64,000 nt of DNA from Adiantum capillus-veneris. Taxonomy: Eukaryota > Streptophyta > Polypodiopsida > Polypodiales > Pteridaceae. Made by a program: the position numbers and the translations under genes. The notes under the pieces are model-generated. The model saw only the letters and a program-made list of their open reading frames with translations. It made no database searches and had not been told where the DNA came from. Positions 1 to 11,136 of this stretch are shown here, one piece after another (the first letter of the stretch is position 1; each line of letters opens with the position of its first letter). The stretch spans positions 68,582,676-68,646,675 of the forward strand of contig CM043969.1 in NCBI GenBank assembly GCA_014529385.2. The letters are read 5' to 3'.

Positions 1-520
1 CTGTATAGATTTTTCCTTGCTTCTTTCCATCGTGGTTGGAGAGCGTTTAGTCACTTTTAGTCATCATATGACTATTCGGAGTTTCACATGCCCTTCTTTG
101 TTGACTGAGGATATATTTCTAGTACTTGCCTTAGCTCGCAATGGAAATTTCTACCACAACAACTTTCATCCCACCACACTATGTAGAGCCCAACTAAGTC
201 TGCATTGGAAGAAACTCTAAATTTGAGAACATTTCCCAACCAATTACCTAGTACTAGTTCACACTACAAAGCATGCTTCTATATGAAAAATACTTACAAC
301 ACTCGAGCGCCCACCTACAAATTTTGATGGCTACCTCTAAGGTATAAGATTGAAGGTGAGAAAGACCAACAAAGTTTCTCTAAATTTAGGCTAGACAATC
401 TTTGTATACTCAATTTTCTAGACTACTACTACTGGCTCTACTTTCAGTTTTCATTACATAGAATCTTCTCAAGATGCTTTAGCATCTCCATTCAACTCAC
501 AATTTAAAACCAATCCTAAT
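1..520. other. Unassigned sequence
   Basis: No gene recognised. Short open frames here have no recognisable domain. The end of the stretch leads into a tRNA-like segment and then the large inverted repeat. Confidence 0.4.
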
Positions 521-585
521 GGGTAGGATTTGACCTCATCACGTAGAGAGTAAAAAGCTCAACCTTAACCACTAGGCTACAAGCC
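521..585 (-). repeat. tRNA-like SINE head (candidate)
   Basis: Read on the minus strand, this stretch holds an A-box-like string TAGCCTAGTGGTTAAGG and, about 30 bases further on, a B-box-like string GAGGTCAAATCC. This is the spacing of an RNA polymerase III promoter in a tRNA-derived SINE. No complete tRNA cloverleaf is apparent, so a functional tRNA gene is unlikely. It abuts the outer end of the inverted repeat. Confidence 0.4.
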
Positions 586-635
586 CAAGGTACCCTTTGG
601 GGCGCCCTTAACTACTAAAAAAAACAATTAAACGC

Positions 636-636
<1 letters not shown>

Positions 637-676
<40 letters not shown>
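637..676 (+). repeat. Poly-C tract, 40 bases
   Basis: An uninterrupted run of 40 C followed by GGG. The matching position in the other arm is a run of 17 G (8595-8611). Such a tract can form an i-motif or G-quadruplex, and its length may be uncertain in the assembly. Confidence 0.9.
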
Positions 677-678
<2 letters not shown>

Positions 679-1035
679 GCTTCTCCTTTTCGTATTTTTC
701 CCACCCTTTCCTTTTCCTTTCTTTCCCCCTCTAAACTAATTAATGGGTTTCTCAAAAAGTCATTTTGTGTATGCTTACTGGGTCCCTATTGGGTCTACGT
801 CCCCATTAACACGAATTTGCCAAGATGTTGCTAATATCCAGATCTGCAGTCGCCATCATCATCTTCTGTGCTGCTTTGCGCCTGCCGCTGTAGCTCGCCA
901 GCCATAGCCTCGTCCTCCTGCTTAAACATGCGGAGATATCGAGCTCCTCTCCGTCTGCCACACAACATCTCCACTTGTACTCCTTCTGGTGGCGTTCGCA
1001 GTCCAAGACACGCCGTGCTTCCTCCACTGTAGACA

Positions 1036-1038
<3 letters not shown>

Positions 1039-1113
<75 letters not shown>
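1039..1113. repeat. (GA)n microsatellite
   Basis: About 75 bases of perfect GA dinucleotide repeat. Confidence 0.98.
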
Positions 1114-1114
<1 letters not shown>

Positions 1115-1346
1115 CCGAAGCAGCAAAAAAAATATCCCTCTGTCTCTGCGCCTTGGTGACACCCGCCATCTCTCTCTTTCTATCCACCATGCTCCCCCCA
1201 AAGATCTGGGAAGATCTTTATTTAATATAAGCACCTCAAAATCGTTTGCCATGGACTCCCTCTTTGCACGATCCCCCCCCCTCCCCGTGGGACTCTGCAT
1301 TTGCAGGTGCGAACTCGAACCAATGAGACAAACACACAGGCACACC

Positions 1347-1348
<2 letters not shown>

Positions 1349-1433
<85 letters not shown>
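1349..1433. repeat. (GA)n microsatellite
   Basis: About 85 bases of perfect GA repeat, the longest simple GA tract in the window. Confidence 0.98.
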
Positions 1434-1435
<2 letters not shown>

Positions 1436-2519
1436 ATCTGCGAGGAGAGCTAAGCCTCCTCTACACCAATCTACGTGCACTCTAAGCTCTATCGCCTAAC
1501 AATGGAAAAAATATCTAATAGATAAATACTTTTTTAATGCCTTAGTTTTTCCTTCTCCCTTTCTCTTTCCACGTGCCTGCTCCATTCCCTACTGCATCCC
1601 GAAATGAGATTCCTCTCTCTCTCTCTCTCTCTCTCCCCCTTACTCTTTCCACGTGTTTGCTCCCCCTTTTTCACTTCAAGTTTATCCAAAGCATCTCCCA
1701 AGATACCGGCTAATCCACTTGGTTCCAAAATTGGGGACACCTATTAGGTTTTCTAAGTTGTAAGAAACAAGTTTAGAGTAGTCCACATAACATATTCCTA
1801 ATCCATAAACATTCTCTATTTTGAAACTTTCTAGACTGAAAAAATCAAAGAATGCTCATTTATGTGTGAGTGCATCAATGTAAACGAATTATATATGACT
1901 ACTTCCCAAAACCTTATGAGATATTCCTAGGGTTTTGTGAACATTTAAAGAAATTGATGGTTTTACATTAAAATTGTCTAAATTTTTGTCTATATTTTTT
2001 CACCACTTTGCCAGCAGTAGCAGCTAACTGGGTCTACTTTCGCATCCTACTTACTGATGTAAGCAGGAGGCTACTAGTGGATCTATTCCACTTCCATTAA
2101 TTAATTAGCAGCGAATATTCCTTCCGCATGGAAAGCCCAAAGGCAAAAGTCACATGCCACGTCACCCAACCCTCCTCCACTTGGCTCGGCATGTCCCCAA
2201 GTCCTGATCATGGCACTTGCTGCCTGAGCTAGCTCGTTGACTCTGCCCCGCCACCTTACCTTTTCCCTTAGCCAGCATCACAACTCAATCCGCAATCAGG
2301 TTCCCAAATTTTCAAGCTTCTGGAATTCCAAGGCAAAAACGACCTTCCAAAGGTGCTCCATGTAGCATCCTGCGCTTCTTGCCTGCACTGCGAGGTCAGA
2401 CATGAGCTTCTTGTGTCTGGTGCATCCCTGCACGGCCCTAATGCTTCTCTTCGTGCCCGGAACTCTTTTCGGATTCCTCTCAAATCCCAAGTCCCAACAG
2501 ACAATTCCGTTCTCAGGCC

Positions 2520-2521
<2 letters not shown>

Positions 2522-2554
<33 letters not shown>

Positions 2555-2662
2555 TTGACATTTTGGCCTTGTGCTTGTTGTGATGCTTTTCTGCTCGACT
2601 CCGATCCTGGCTCCCCTGATGCCTTCCAACCTGGTGCTTCCTCTGTGTGTGTGTGTGTGTGT

Positions 2663-2700
<38 letters not shown>

Positions 2701-2775
2701 GTGTGCCTCCCTTGCAGATGAGCGCACAACGTGTCACCTCATCGAAATCTGCAAGCAGCACGACACGAAAATGAT

Positions 2776-2819
<44 letters not shown>

Positions 2820-2862
2820 CCACGTGCCTATGCAAAGCATCGTATCTCAAAAAAAATCTCAA

Positions 2863-2905
<43 letters not shown>

Positions 2906-2906
2906 T
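2522..2906. repeat. Cluster of CT, GT and GA microsatellites
   Basis: Four separate dinucleotide tracts within 400 bases: (TC) 2522-2551, (GT) 2644-2661 followed by (GA) 2664-2699, (CT) 2781-2817 and (CT) 2867-2906. Confidence 0.95.
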
Positions 2907-2918
2907 CAATAATAGGTC

Positions 2919-2990
2919 TTGAGTTCGACTCTCCTTGTTGGATAGTTTCCCACGACATTAAAATTACTCTCTCTCTCTCCCCACCACATG
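2919..2990 (+). repeat. B-box-like SINE fragment ending in CT tail (candidate)
   Basis: GGTCTTGAGTTCGACTCTCC resembles a tRNA B box and is followed after about 30 bases by a CT tail. Related strings occur at 4258-4340 and 7001-7075, each followed by a TCT- or CT-rich tail. This suggests a short retroposon family with pyrimidine-rich tails. Confidence 0.3.
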
Positions 2991-3180
2991 CCCCCTTCCA
3001 CCCCTCAAAGCCTCAAGGGCATCTACTCAAATTCCTATTAATCACCCCCAAACCAAAATTGGCACGGCCTACTTGCCTTTTGAACGAGGTAGCTTGTGAC
3101 AAATTACATGCTAAGCACTCAAAAACGGATCTCGATTGTCAAACTGAATCTCTGAAGATTCAATGCATAGATTTGCAATC

Positions 3181-3396
3181 GCGAATGGTTAACTTTAAAA
3201 AAAAAGTTGATGCTGCATCTTAGCCTGTGCAACAACTATCCCTCCTCACCCCAGCTCACACACCCTCCCATTAGCTTGCCTTGGGATCGCGAATGGTTAA
3301 CTTAAAAAAAAAAGTTGATGCTGCATCGTAGCCTGTGCAACAACTATCCCTCCTCACCCCAGTTCACACACCCTCCCATTAGCTTGCCTTGCGATC
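3181..3396. repeat. Tandem duplication, unit about 108 bp
   Basis: Two nearly identical copies (3181-3288 and 3289-3396), each starting GCGAATGGTTAACTT and containing CAACTATCCCTCCTCACCCC. The second copy differs by a few bases. Confidence 0.9.
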
Positions 3397-3840
3397 GCTT
3401 GCATGACATCCCACCACCACCGAAAAAAAAACAATCAACTTATCAAACCAATAAATTTCCCTTTGCTTTTGGATTAAAACTAAAACACTCCCAACTTTAT
3501 TTTTACATCCCTTGAAAGAAAAGTATCTCCTAAGATTCTACTTAAATAATTGGTTTCAAAAATTGGCTGGGCCTTTTTTTTGTTCTACTTTTGCATCCAT
3601 TAATTAATTTTCCGTGAAGATTCCTTCCATTCCTTAACTTTTAAAACGGGGAGCTCAATTGGAGCCGATACACAATGCTCTTTTCCTCGCCCTACCCCAC
3701 TGCATCCTCCTTCCCCTGCTCGGCTGTGAGTGTCGCCTCTTCAAAATTCAGATGAAAAGGTCAAAGAGAACAGTAGTCAGTATCGCACGACTTCTGCAAT
3801 GCCTCCCCCTCCTTCCAAATCGTCTCTATCCGTCTTGAGC

Positions 3841-3848
3841 TCTCTCTC

Positions 3849-3921
<73 letters not shown>

Positions 3922-3926
3922 CGCGC
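3841..3926. repeat. (CT)n(CG)n compound microsatellite
   Basis: About 66 bases of CT followed by about 20 bases of alternating CG. The matching site in the right arm (7912-7936) has only a short CG run and about seven AG units, so this tract expanded or contracted after the arms formed. Confidence 0.95.
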
Positions 3927-4553
3927 ACGCATGCCATCTGCCTCAGACACTATGTGCCTCTCCCCTTCTCACTGCACTCAAACCTGCAATCAGTTGGTCC
4001 GCCTCTGTTACCTGTCCCCTCCCCCCCCCCCGCCAAACCAGAGGACCCCCTGATCAGCTGTTCACAAAACCCTCTTGCTTAGCAGCCTGGACTATTGTAG
4101 CATGAAGAGGAAGGCCATTGCATACCGCATCGCAACGTACATCAAAAATATAAATCTATTCGTTTTTTTGCATCCCCTGGCGCTGACACACGGCATCAGC
4201 CTCTCCCGAGTCTCCCTGTCTACGTGTTCTCACAGAAACACTCTCTCTCTTGTATGACAGGTCTTGACTCAAACTTCTCGTCAGATAGAATTTTTAAGGT
4301 CTCTTGCAATAGTTTCCTACCACGTTAAAATACTCTTCTTCTTCTCCTTTCTCCAATGTTCGAGAAAAATGTGTCTCAACTCGTGCCGTTTTGGATTTCA
4401 AAAATGCCGGTTGAGGGCAAGGGCAAAAGGAGAAATTCCGCCCCAAAATAGAGAATAGTGTTAAAAAATTAAAAAATAGCTTAATTTTTAAAAATTTCCT
4501 CTTGGAAAATTCAAGAAAAGGAATTTTGTATGTTTGGAAAAATGGTTTTTCGC

Positions 4554-4556
<3 letters not shown>

Positions 4557-4603
<47 letters not shown>
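4557..4603. repeat. (CT)n microsatellite
   Basis: About 47 bases of CT. Its partner in the right arm at 7246-7290 is almost the same length. Confidence 0.97.
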
Positions 4604-4607
<4 letters not shown>

Positions 4608-5058
4608 CCATGCACCGCCTTTTGACCCCGTAAAACCATAGGGAATCTTTACCTCCTCCTGCTTGCCTCTTGCGTGCGACAAGTGCACTGTCCCCTCCAT
4701 GTCATCATGAAAACGAATAGACATATTGGCATTCCCTTTCACTTTAATTTTACAAGGGCACAAGAGCAGAGAACGAGAGAAGAAGAAAAAGAAGAAGAGA
4801 CCTTAAAGATCTATCTAACGAGGAGACTTGAACTCAAGAGTTGTTATTCAAGACGGAAACAATATTTTTGAAACTAAAAACGGCAAGATATCAAGCCGAA
4901 ACACATCTTCCTCGAGCATTGTTGCCTTGAAACAAACTTTGTCGCTTTTCCTATGAGAAACCCCCCCTCTCTTCTTAGATTATCTTTCATCCAAATTTTT
5001 AAAGAAGCATCTTTTGTGATTCCCATAAAAACTAATGAAAAACAACGTTTTGGGACCT

Positions 5059-6127
5059 ATTTTTGGTCTATTTAGCTTTGGATCTAGCCAAGGTTTTGCA
5101 ATCCATCGTTTTGTAATTTGTGCATAAAGCTCCAAGAACATAACATAACATAGGTAACTAGTTTGGCTTAATTGTTTCACTATGAAGATGGTAAGAATAA
5201 AAAAAGTGATAGTGATGAGGATTTTACTTTATGGCTAGCTTGTGTTCACGGATCCATAGCATCTCTCTTAGAAGCTTTTGCCAAAAGCTTTATGACCTAG
5301 CCTTACAAACGAGATTTTGCATTATTCAGTGTATGGAGGTGAAAAATTTCATATTATAGTATTTAAAGATTAAGACAGATACATTTTGTACGATGTGATG
5401 CTTGTGACCATTAATAAAAAAACCATACATATGGTGTTGGATTTGGTACTGGTTTTCACACTTATAATAATCGAAGGAAACATGTTCTTCTCCTACCATT
5501 TTATCCCCTTTAGTGTTGAAGGGGGACTTATGCTTCTCTTTCAATGTTGGAGGGACCTTCTTATTGTAGAATTCATTATCGATGTTTGATAGAGACATGT
5601 ATCATTCGACATTGTTATGCTATGGTGTACTATCCATGTGTCCTTTTGTTGAGCATCACAAAAACCTCTAATATTTGTCACCTTCATATACAATATTTTC
5701 AATAAAATTGATGTTAATTCATTACTTTAATGTGTTCATGATGGAACCTAAGTACTTGTGAGATCACATAGATATAATCAAAATAGGAAATATAAGATTA
5801 GCTTTGATATTGATCATATGCATCAAAGCACAATCTTGGATGAATTGGCTCGTAAACGTTCCTTACTTTATTCCACCACCTTGCCACTTGTTTGTGCTTT
5901 GCCATCGTCATCCCTTCTACAACTTCTGCCAACATTTCAACTATTACATTCACTTTTTCCATCATGCCTACCATTACTTGCGCTACTTTTGATGTTCTTG
6001 CTCTCAAGGCAGGTTGAGTATGCCACATTGTCAATCCATAAGCTCACACACACATACACACACATACACAAAATTGTGCTCTTTGGAGCAGGTATTGAAG
6101 TTTATAAAGAGGTGCATGGAGTAGCCA

Positions 6128-6184
<57 letters not shown>

Positions 6185-6230
6185 CTGTTGTCAATGACTT
6201 TTACAAGAATTGAGAATTCTAACATTCATC
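5059..6230. other. Spacer between inverted-repeat arms, unassigned
   Basis: AT-rich sequence with a short CA-rich stretch near 6048-6070 and a CT tract at 6131-6178. Open frames in both directions around 5750-6100 have no recognisable domain. No transposase signature was seen, so there is no evidence that the inverted repeat is an autonomous element. Confidence 0.4.
6131..6178. repeat. (TC)n microsatellite
   Basis: 48 bases of perfect TC repeat. Confidence 0.98.
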
Positions 6231-6717
6231 TGTTAACTGAGTCAACGTCAGTTAACAGGAGCTGCTAAAGATTGAAGCCTTATGAATGCACATCGAAGAT
6301 GAATATGAAGAAGCAGTGAAGATTGGAGTTACACACTTTTCATATTTTTTCAAAAATGGCCATGTATTGTAATTTTCTGAATTATTTAGCCATTGTGATA
6401 ATTGTAACGTGTTACGGGCTCAATAAGAGTTCCAGGTGTAAAGCATAGGTCAGTTAGTGTACCTAGGTTGCAAATACAATAAGTGTGGAGCCTCAAAGGT
6501 CTTGGGCGCCGGACATTACACATTTTAGACCTTGGCTAAGGTATAAAAGCCAACTTTGTAAAGATTTTATTAAGTTTTGGAGAATGCAATACACAGGGTG
6601 AGATAACGGCGCTCACTCCTCTCCTTCTCGCGCTTCCTACTCCCTCTCCAATTGTCACATTGCAGTGCGTTTGTTGCATTGCAATCGCAGGCAAGAGCTC
6701 TACGCATTGACGCAAAA
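6231..6717 (+). mobile_element. Candidate solo LTR
   Basis: Starts with TGTTAACTGA, and the first 28 bases form an inverted repeat with 10-bp arms (TGTTAACTGA, then TCAGTTAACA). A TATA-like TATAAAAG lies at 6542-6549. The five bases TCATC occur just before the start (6226-6230) and again at 6718-6722, a possible target duplication. The 3' end is not a canonical CA, and no primer site or polypurine tract adjoins it, so the call is tentative. Confidence 0.35.
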
Positions 6718-6777
6718 TCATCACAGTAATTCGTAGTTTTTGGCGTTATCGACCCACGGCCTAATTTCATCATAAGT

Positions 6778-7241
6778 AGGTCCCCAAAACGTTGTTTTTC
6801 ATTAGTTTTTATAGGAATCACAAAAGATGCTTCTTTAAAAGTTTGGATAAAAGGTAATCTAGGAAGAGAGGGGGGGGGGGGGGGGATGGTTCCCATGGGA
6901 AAAGCGGCAAAGTTTGTTCCAAGGCAACAATGTTCGGGGAAGATGTGTCTTGGCTTGATATCGTGCCATTTTTAGTTTTAAAAATGCCGTTTCCATCTTG
7001 AATAACAACTCTTGAGTTCAAGTCTCCTCGTCAGATAGATCTTTAAGGTCTCTTCTTCTTTTTCTTCTTCTCTCGTTCTCTGCTCTTGTGCCCCTGTAAA
7101 ATTAAAGTGAAAGGGAATGCCAATATGTCTAGTCGTTTTCATGATGACATGGAGGGGACAATGCACTTGTCGCATGCAAGAGGCAAGTGGAAGGAGGTAA
7201 AGATCCCCTATGGTTTTACGGGGTCAAAAGGTAGTGCATGG

Positions 7242-7292
<51 letters not shown>

Positions 7293-8640
7293 TTCAACGA
7301 AAAACCATTTTCCCAAACATACAAAATTCCTTTTCTTGAATTTTCCAAGAGGAAATTTTTAAAAATTAAGCTATTTTTTATTTTTTTACACTATTCTTTA
7401 TTTTGGGGCGGAATTTCTCCTTTTGCTCTTGCCCTCAACCGGCATTTTTGAAATCCAAAACGGCACGAGTTGAGACACATTTTTCTCGAACATTGGAGAA
7501 AGGAGAAGAAGAAGAGTATTTTAACGTGGTAGGAAACTATTGCAAGAGACCTTAAAAATCTATTTGATGAGGAGTTCGAGTCAAGACCTGTCATACAAGA
7601 GAGAGAGTGTTTATGTGAGAACACATAGACAGGGAGACTCGAGAGAGGCTGATGCCGTGCGTCAGTGCCAGAGGATGCAGCAAAACGAATAGATTTATAT
7701 TTTTGATGTACATTGCGATGCGGTATGCAATGGCCTTCCTCTTCATGCTACGATAGTCCAGGCTGCTAAGCAAGAGGGTTTTGTGAACAGTTGATCAGGG
7801 GGCCCTTTGGTTTGGCGGGAGGGGATAGGTAACAGAGGCGGACCAATTGATTGCAGGTTTGAGTGTAGTGAGAAAAGGGGAGAGGCACATAGTTTCTGAG
7901 GCAAATGGCATGCGCGCGCGCGAGAGAGAGAGAGAGCTCAGAACGGATAGAGACGAGCTCTGTCCCCAGGCGATTTGGAAGGAGGGGAAGGCATTGCAGA
8001 AGTCGTGCGATACTAATTGCTGTTCTCTTTTACCTTTCCATCTGAATTTTGAAGAGGCGACACTCACAGCCGAGCAGGGGAAGGAGGACGCAGTGGGGTA
8101 GGGCGAGGAAAAGAGCATGTGTATCGGCTCCAACTGAGCTCCCCGTTTTAAAAGTTAAGAAATGGAAGGAATCTTCACGGCAAATTAATTAATGGATGTG
8201 AAAGTAGACGCAGTAGCAGCGTAGCTGCTACTGGCATAGTGGCAAAGTGGTGAAAAAATATAGACAATTTTAATGTAAAACCATCAATTTCTTTAAATGT
8301 TCACAGAAGGCTAGGAATATCTCATAAGGTTTTGGGAAGTAGTCATATAGAATTCGTTTACATTGATGCACTTACACATAAATGAGCATTCTTTGTATTT
8401 TTCAGTCTAGAAAGTTTCAAAATAGAGAATGTTTATGGATTAAGAATATGTTATGTGACTACTCTAAGCTTGTTTCTTACAACTTGGAAAACCTAGTAGG
8501 TGCCCAAAACGACTTTTTGAGAAACCCATTAATTAGTTTAGGGAGGGGAAAGAAAGGAAAAGGGAAGGGTGGGAAAAAAAAATGGGAAGGAGAAGGGGGG
8601 GGGGGGGGGGGATAAAATTATTTTTTTAGTAGTGTTAAGG
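6778..8640 (-). repeat. Right arm of large inverted repeat
   Basis: Reverse-complement counterpart of parts of 606-5058 with high similarity over its whole length, including a run of 16 G at 6870-6885 (7 C on the left) and 17 G at 8595-8611 (40 C on the left). The outer end TTTTTTTAGTAG runs directly into the TGTTAAGG that I take as the start of the element H LTR. Transcription across both arms would give a hairpin of more than 1.5 kb. Confidence 0.8.
7246..7290. repeat. (GA)n microsatellite
   Basis: 45 bases of GA, the inverted-repeat partner of 4557-4603. Confidence 0.97.
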
Positions 8641-9035
8641 TTGAGTATTCTGGGTCAAAAACGATTAGGTCAAAAATCCACTGCTGTTAATAATCGCTAT
8701 TTTGGAACTTGACTTAAAGTGGGTTTTGAGACCATAAGCATGTATGCTTAGGTCTTATAAACATGTCCTAAAAGTTTCGTTACGTTTAGATGTCATTTGA
8801 TGCTGTAACGGATGTGATTTGTTTGCCGATGAGCGATTGGCTTTTGGTGATTTTAGTCACTTGAGTGTAGCTTGAGTTAGATGCGAGTTATTAGTTGTTT
8901 TTCGAAATATTGACAACCTCTTGTAGTCTCTATGCACTAGTCGAGTTAGGTTTGTCCCATGGATTGACAATTTAATCGTGGTTCTCGGTAATACTGCAAT
9001 AAGATAGGATGGTGAGGCTAGACATGCATCCCACA
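8633..9035 (+). repeat. Putative 5' LTR of element H
   Basis: Begins TGTTAAGG and ends CCCACA two bases before the primer site. Length is about 403 bp. No second copy exists in this window, so the start is inferred from the TG and the edge of the inverted repeat. It holds TAATAATCGC (8688-8697), half of the palindrome found in the leader. Confidence 0.45.
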
Positions 9036-9037
9036 TT

Positions 9038-9055
9038 TGGCACCGTTGCCGGAGA
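9038..9055 (+). promoter_or_regulatory. Primer binding site, tRNA-Asp type (H)
   Basis: TGGCACCGTTGCCGGAGA matches the complement of the plant tRNA-Asp(GUC) 3' end (TGGCGCCGTTGCCGGGG) with two differences. This primer is used by Athila-type elements. Confidence 0.75.
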
Positions 9056-9724
9056 CGAATAGACCTAAACTAGAAAAAACACGAGCATCTTGTGAAGTTA
9101 TCCTTTAACTTTCTTTAGGATCGCGTAGAGTTCAAAACTTTCTTTTAGAAACTGCATAGCTTAAGATGTTGTCTTTTGCTGTGTAGAGGTAGCTTAGAAC
9201 TAATCCTACTTGCTGAGTGCCTTTAGGATTGTAGGATTGTAGAAGTAGATTAGGATTTTGAGGATGATTGGTAGACGAGACAAGTCTTAAGATTAATGCT
9301 CAGAAAACCATAAAAGACAAGAAAACGAGTGTTTGTGGATACTTTCCACAACCCCATTGCATGAGAATCTAGGAGTAGGGTAAGTAGGATCCGAGGTGGA
9401 TTTCAGAACATTGCTCTCACTCAAAGAACCAAGTGTGAGTTGTTATTGGAAGTTGCAAAATTTTAGGTCTACGGCTAGAAATAGCTTGAAAAGACTCGAA
9501 ACCACTCAATCCAACTGGAGAGTAAGCTTAAAAGTTGTCTGAACCAGTTGGTAAGCTCAAGGACACTTCAAAGTAAAAATTTCAAGAGTTGGCCAAAACT
9601 CAGATTATTTACTTTTTTTTCACATTTTAGGCCAAATTAAGTTTTGACTTGATTCATAGGCTTAAAATAGCTCATGTAAAGACTACCTTTAACAAAATTG
9701 CAAAAAGTGTTAATTTCAAGCCTG
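9056..9724 (+). other. Leader of element H before the palindrome array
   Basis: Non-coding leader between the primer site and the first palindrome. No long open frame. Confidence 0.6.
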
Positions 9725-9750
9725 AAGTTAATAATCGTGATTATTAACTT
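9725..9750. repeat. H palindrome 1
   Basis: AAGTTAATAATC and GATTATTAACTT form 12-bp arms around a central GT. Flanks resemble those of palindrome 4 (10568). Confidence 0.9.
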
Positions 9751-9979
9751 TTAGCTCAGATTTGACCAAGGTTCATACCATTGACTCATTGCATGTTGGA
9801 TCACCAAACTGACAAAACTGGGTAAAAACTAAAGTTTGTACTGACTTTTTTGATTCTTGAGTGTAAATTGGAAAAAAATTTATCCAAACTTGATGAAATT
9901 TGATTCATAGGCTTATATTGATGTGATAAACATGTGTATATGCTCAGTTGACCAAAAAGATGTAAAAAGTTACCAGAAG

Positions 9980-9999
9980 TAAATAATCGTGATTATTTA
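9980..9999. repeat. H palindrome 2
   Basis: TAAATAATCGTGATTATTTA: 9-bp arms around a non-pairing central GT. Flanks match palindrome 5 (15447). Confidence 0.92.
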
Positions 10000-10271
10000 A
10001 ATCTGTCCCATTTTTCAACTTTTTTGACAAAGTCAGCATACCACTAGTTTTACCATGTTGTAATAAGCCATCAAACCAAAATTTGGTAAGATTTGGATCA
10101 TTGGATTGAAAATTGTGACCAAATTTGCAAAGTTAGTCTGCGGACAAAAAACTGATGACTATTTGACCAAAAATTGTCCAAACTTGATGAAACTTGGTAG
10201 AGACCTTTAATTGAGTTCCTTAACAGATCTGTGTCAAGATTGGGACAAAAACTTGCAAAAATTTAGCTAGA

Positions 10272-10293
10272 GTAAATAATTGTGATTATTTAC
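10272..10293. repeat. H palindrome 3
   Basis: GTAAATAAT and ATTATTTAC arms with centre TGTG. Flanks match palindrome 6 (15488). It lies 293 bp (centre to centre) from palindrome 2. Confidence 0.92.
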
Positions 10294-10567
10294 ATCTGCT
10301 CCAAAAATTGACAATCTTGCATATTTGGGCATACTACAAGGTCAAGCATAGCAAGTAGACCTCACAAATCAAATTTGGTGAAATTTGGATCACAAAATTC
10401 AGACTTAAGCCAAATTCTTGAAAACTGAGTCTACTGACAGAAAACTGTTGATAACTTGAAAAAATCTTGTTCAAATTAAGTTTTAACTTGACTCAGAGGC
10501 TCAAAATAGATCATAAAGAGACTATCCAATGAAAAAGTTGAAAAAATTATTCATTTTAGATCAAAAG

Positions 10568-10587
10568 TAAATAACTGCGATTATTTA
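10568..10587. repeat. H palindrome 4
   Basis: TAAATAACTGCGATTATTTA: arms TAAATAA and TTATTTA with a changed centre. 295 bp after palindrome 3. Confidence 0.9.
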
Positions 10588-10811
10588 TTTTTGGCTCAAA
10601 ACTAATCAAGGTTGATACTAGATACTCTATGCATGATTACAAACATCTTTTGTGAAGGCTCATAGAGTTTGGATCACAAAACATGCCAAAAACTTGACAA
10701 AAACTAAAATCTGTACTAATTGTCGAGAAATTGTGTGTGACTTGGTAAATCTTGTCTAAATTCAGTGAAACTTGACTCATAGGCTTATATTGATGTGTTA
10801 AACAAGTGTAC

Positions 10812-11089
10812 TGTTGAAGATGATGAAACAGGAAACAGAAGGAAGACAGCAACTCAGAGTAGGAAGAAGATGGAGAAGGAGAAGACACAGAGCTTGTGTA
10901 CGAGATCTCTGTAGTCTGTCTCTCTATATTGGAATAATAATTGTGTACAAACTCAAAGCTACAAAGCTTATATGAAACCCTAAGAGATAAGGTGTCCTTT
11001 CACACCAGATGTCCAGGGGGAAAAACCCAGTGGGAGAAAAGTGCCCCTGGTGAAGCGCGTATACACACTAACACTACTACATGTCTACA
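10812..11089 (-). repeat. 3' LTR of minus-strand copia
   Basis: 278 bp, TGTTGAAG...GTCTACA, paired with 15124-15401. Downstream of the coding region in the sense of the element. Confidence 0.93.
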
Positions 11090-11100
11090 AATCCCCCCTG
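11090..11100 (-). promoter_or_regulatory. Polypurine tract of minus-strand copia
   Basis: On the minus strand CAGGGGGGATT directly precedes the 3' LTR. The intact copia further right has the same CAGGGGGGATT before its own 3' LTR, which supports relatedness. Confidence 0.85.
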
Positions 11101-11136
11101 TAGTGATAGTGTGAATCCGTACAAGGTAGCAGATCA

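Larger units (their letters stand above)
768..1733. repeat. Insertion block in left arm with two (GA)n tracts
   Basis: This block is absent from the right arm: the sequence before it (CTCAAAAAGTCATTTTG) and after it (CACCTATTAGG) are adjacent in reverse complement near 8503-8530. It contains perfect GA tracts at 1039-1113 and 1349-1433 and a CT tract at 1613-1635. Long Ser-Leu or Arg-Glu frames here are translations of the microsatellites, not genes. Confidence 0.6.
2060..3575. repeat. Second extra block in left arm, microsatellite rich
   Basis: Not represented in the right arm. A string resembling TCTACTTTCGCATCC followed by ATTAATTAATT occurs on both sides (near 2035-2105 and 3583-3610), as if the block arose by duplication or insertion there. 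It holds CT/GA/GT tracts at 2522-2551, 2644-2699, 2781-2817 and 2867-2906, and a tandem duplication at 3181-3396. No gene is recognised. Confidence 0.5.
606..5058 (+). repeat. Left arm of large inverted repeat
   Basis: This arm is matched in reverse orientation by 6778-8640. Landmarks that pair: the C/G-rich block at 606-766 with 8510-8640, 1735-2030 with 8220-8510, and 3580-5058 with 6778-8195. The left arm is longer because it holds two extra blocks (about 768-1733 and 2060-3575). The inner end pairs GTTTTGGGACCT (5047-5058) with AGGTCCCCAAAAC (6778-6790). No transposase is recognisable. It may be a foldback or Mutator-like element with very long terminal repeats, or a simple inverted duplication; clear target duplications were not found. 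Confidence 0.8.

Noticed and set aside
521..585. Functional tRNA gene
   Set aside because: A- and B-box-like strings are present, but stems do not form a proper cloverleaf; a SINE remnant fits better.
806..1499. Long Ser-Leu and Arg-Glu reading frames on both strands
   Set aside because: They are translations of (GA)n/(CT)n microsatellites and have no other protein features.
6570..6896. Minus-strand frame in the inverted-repeat spacer as a gene
   Set aside because: Partly a translation of a G-run (poly-proline) and of the candidate LTR; no known motif.
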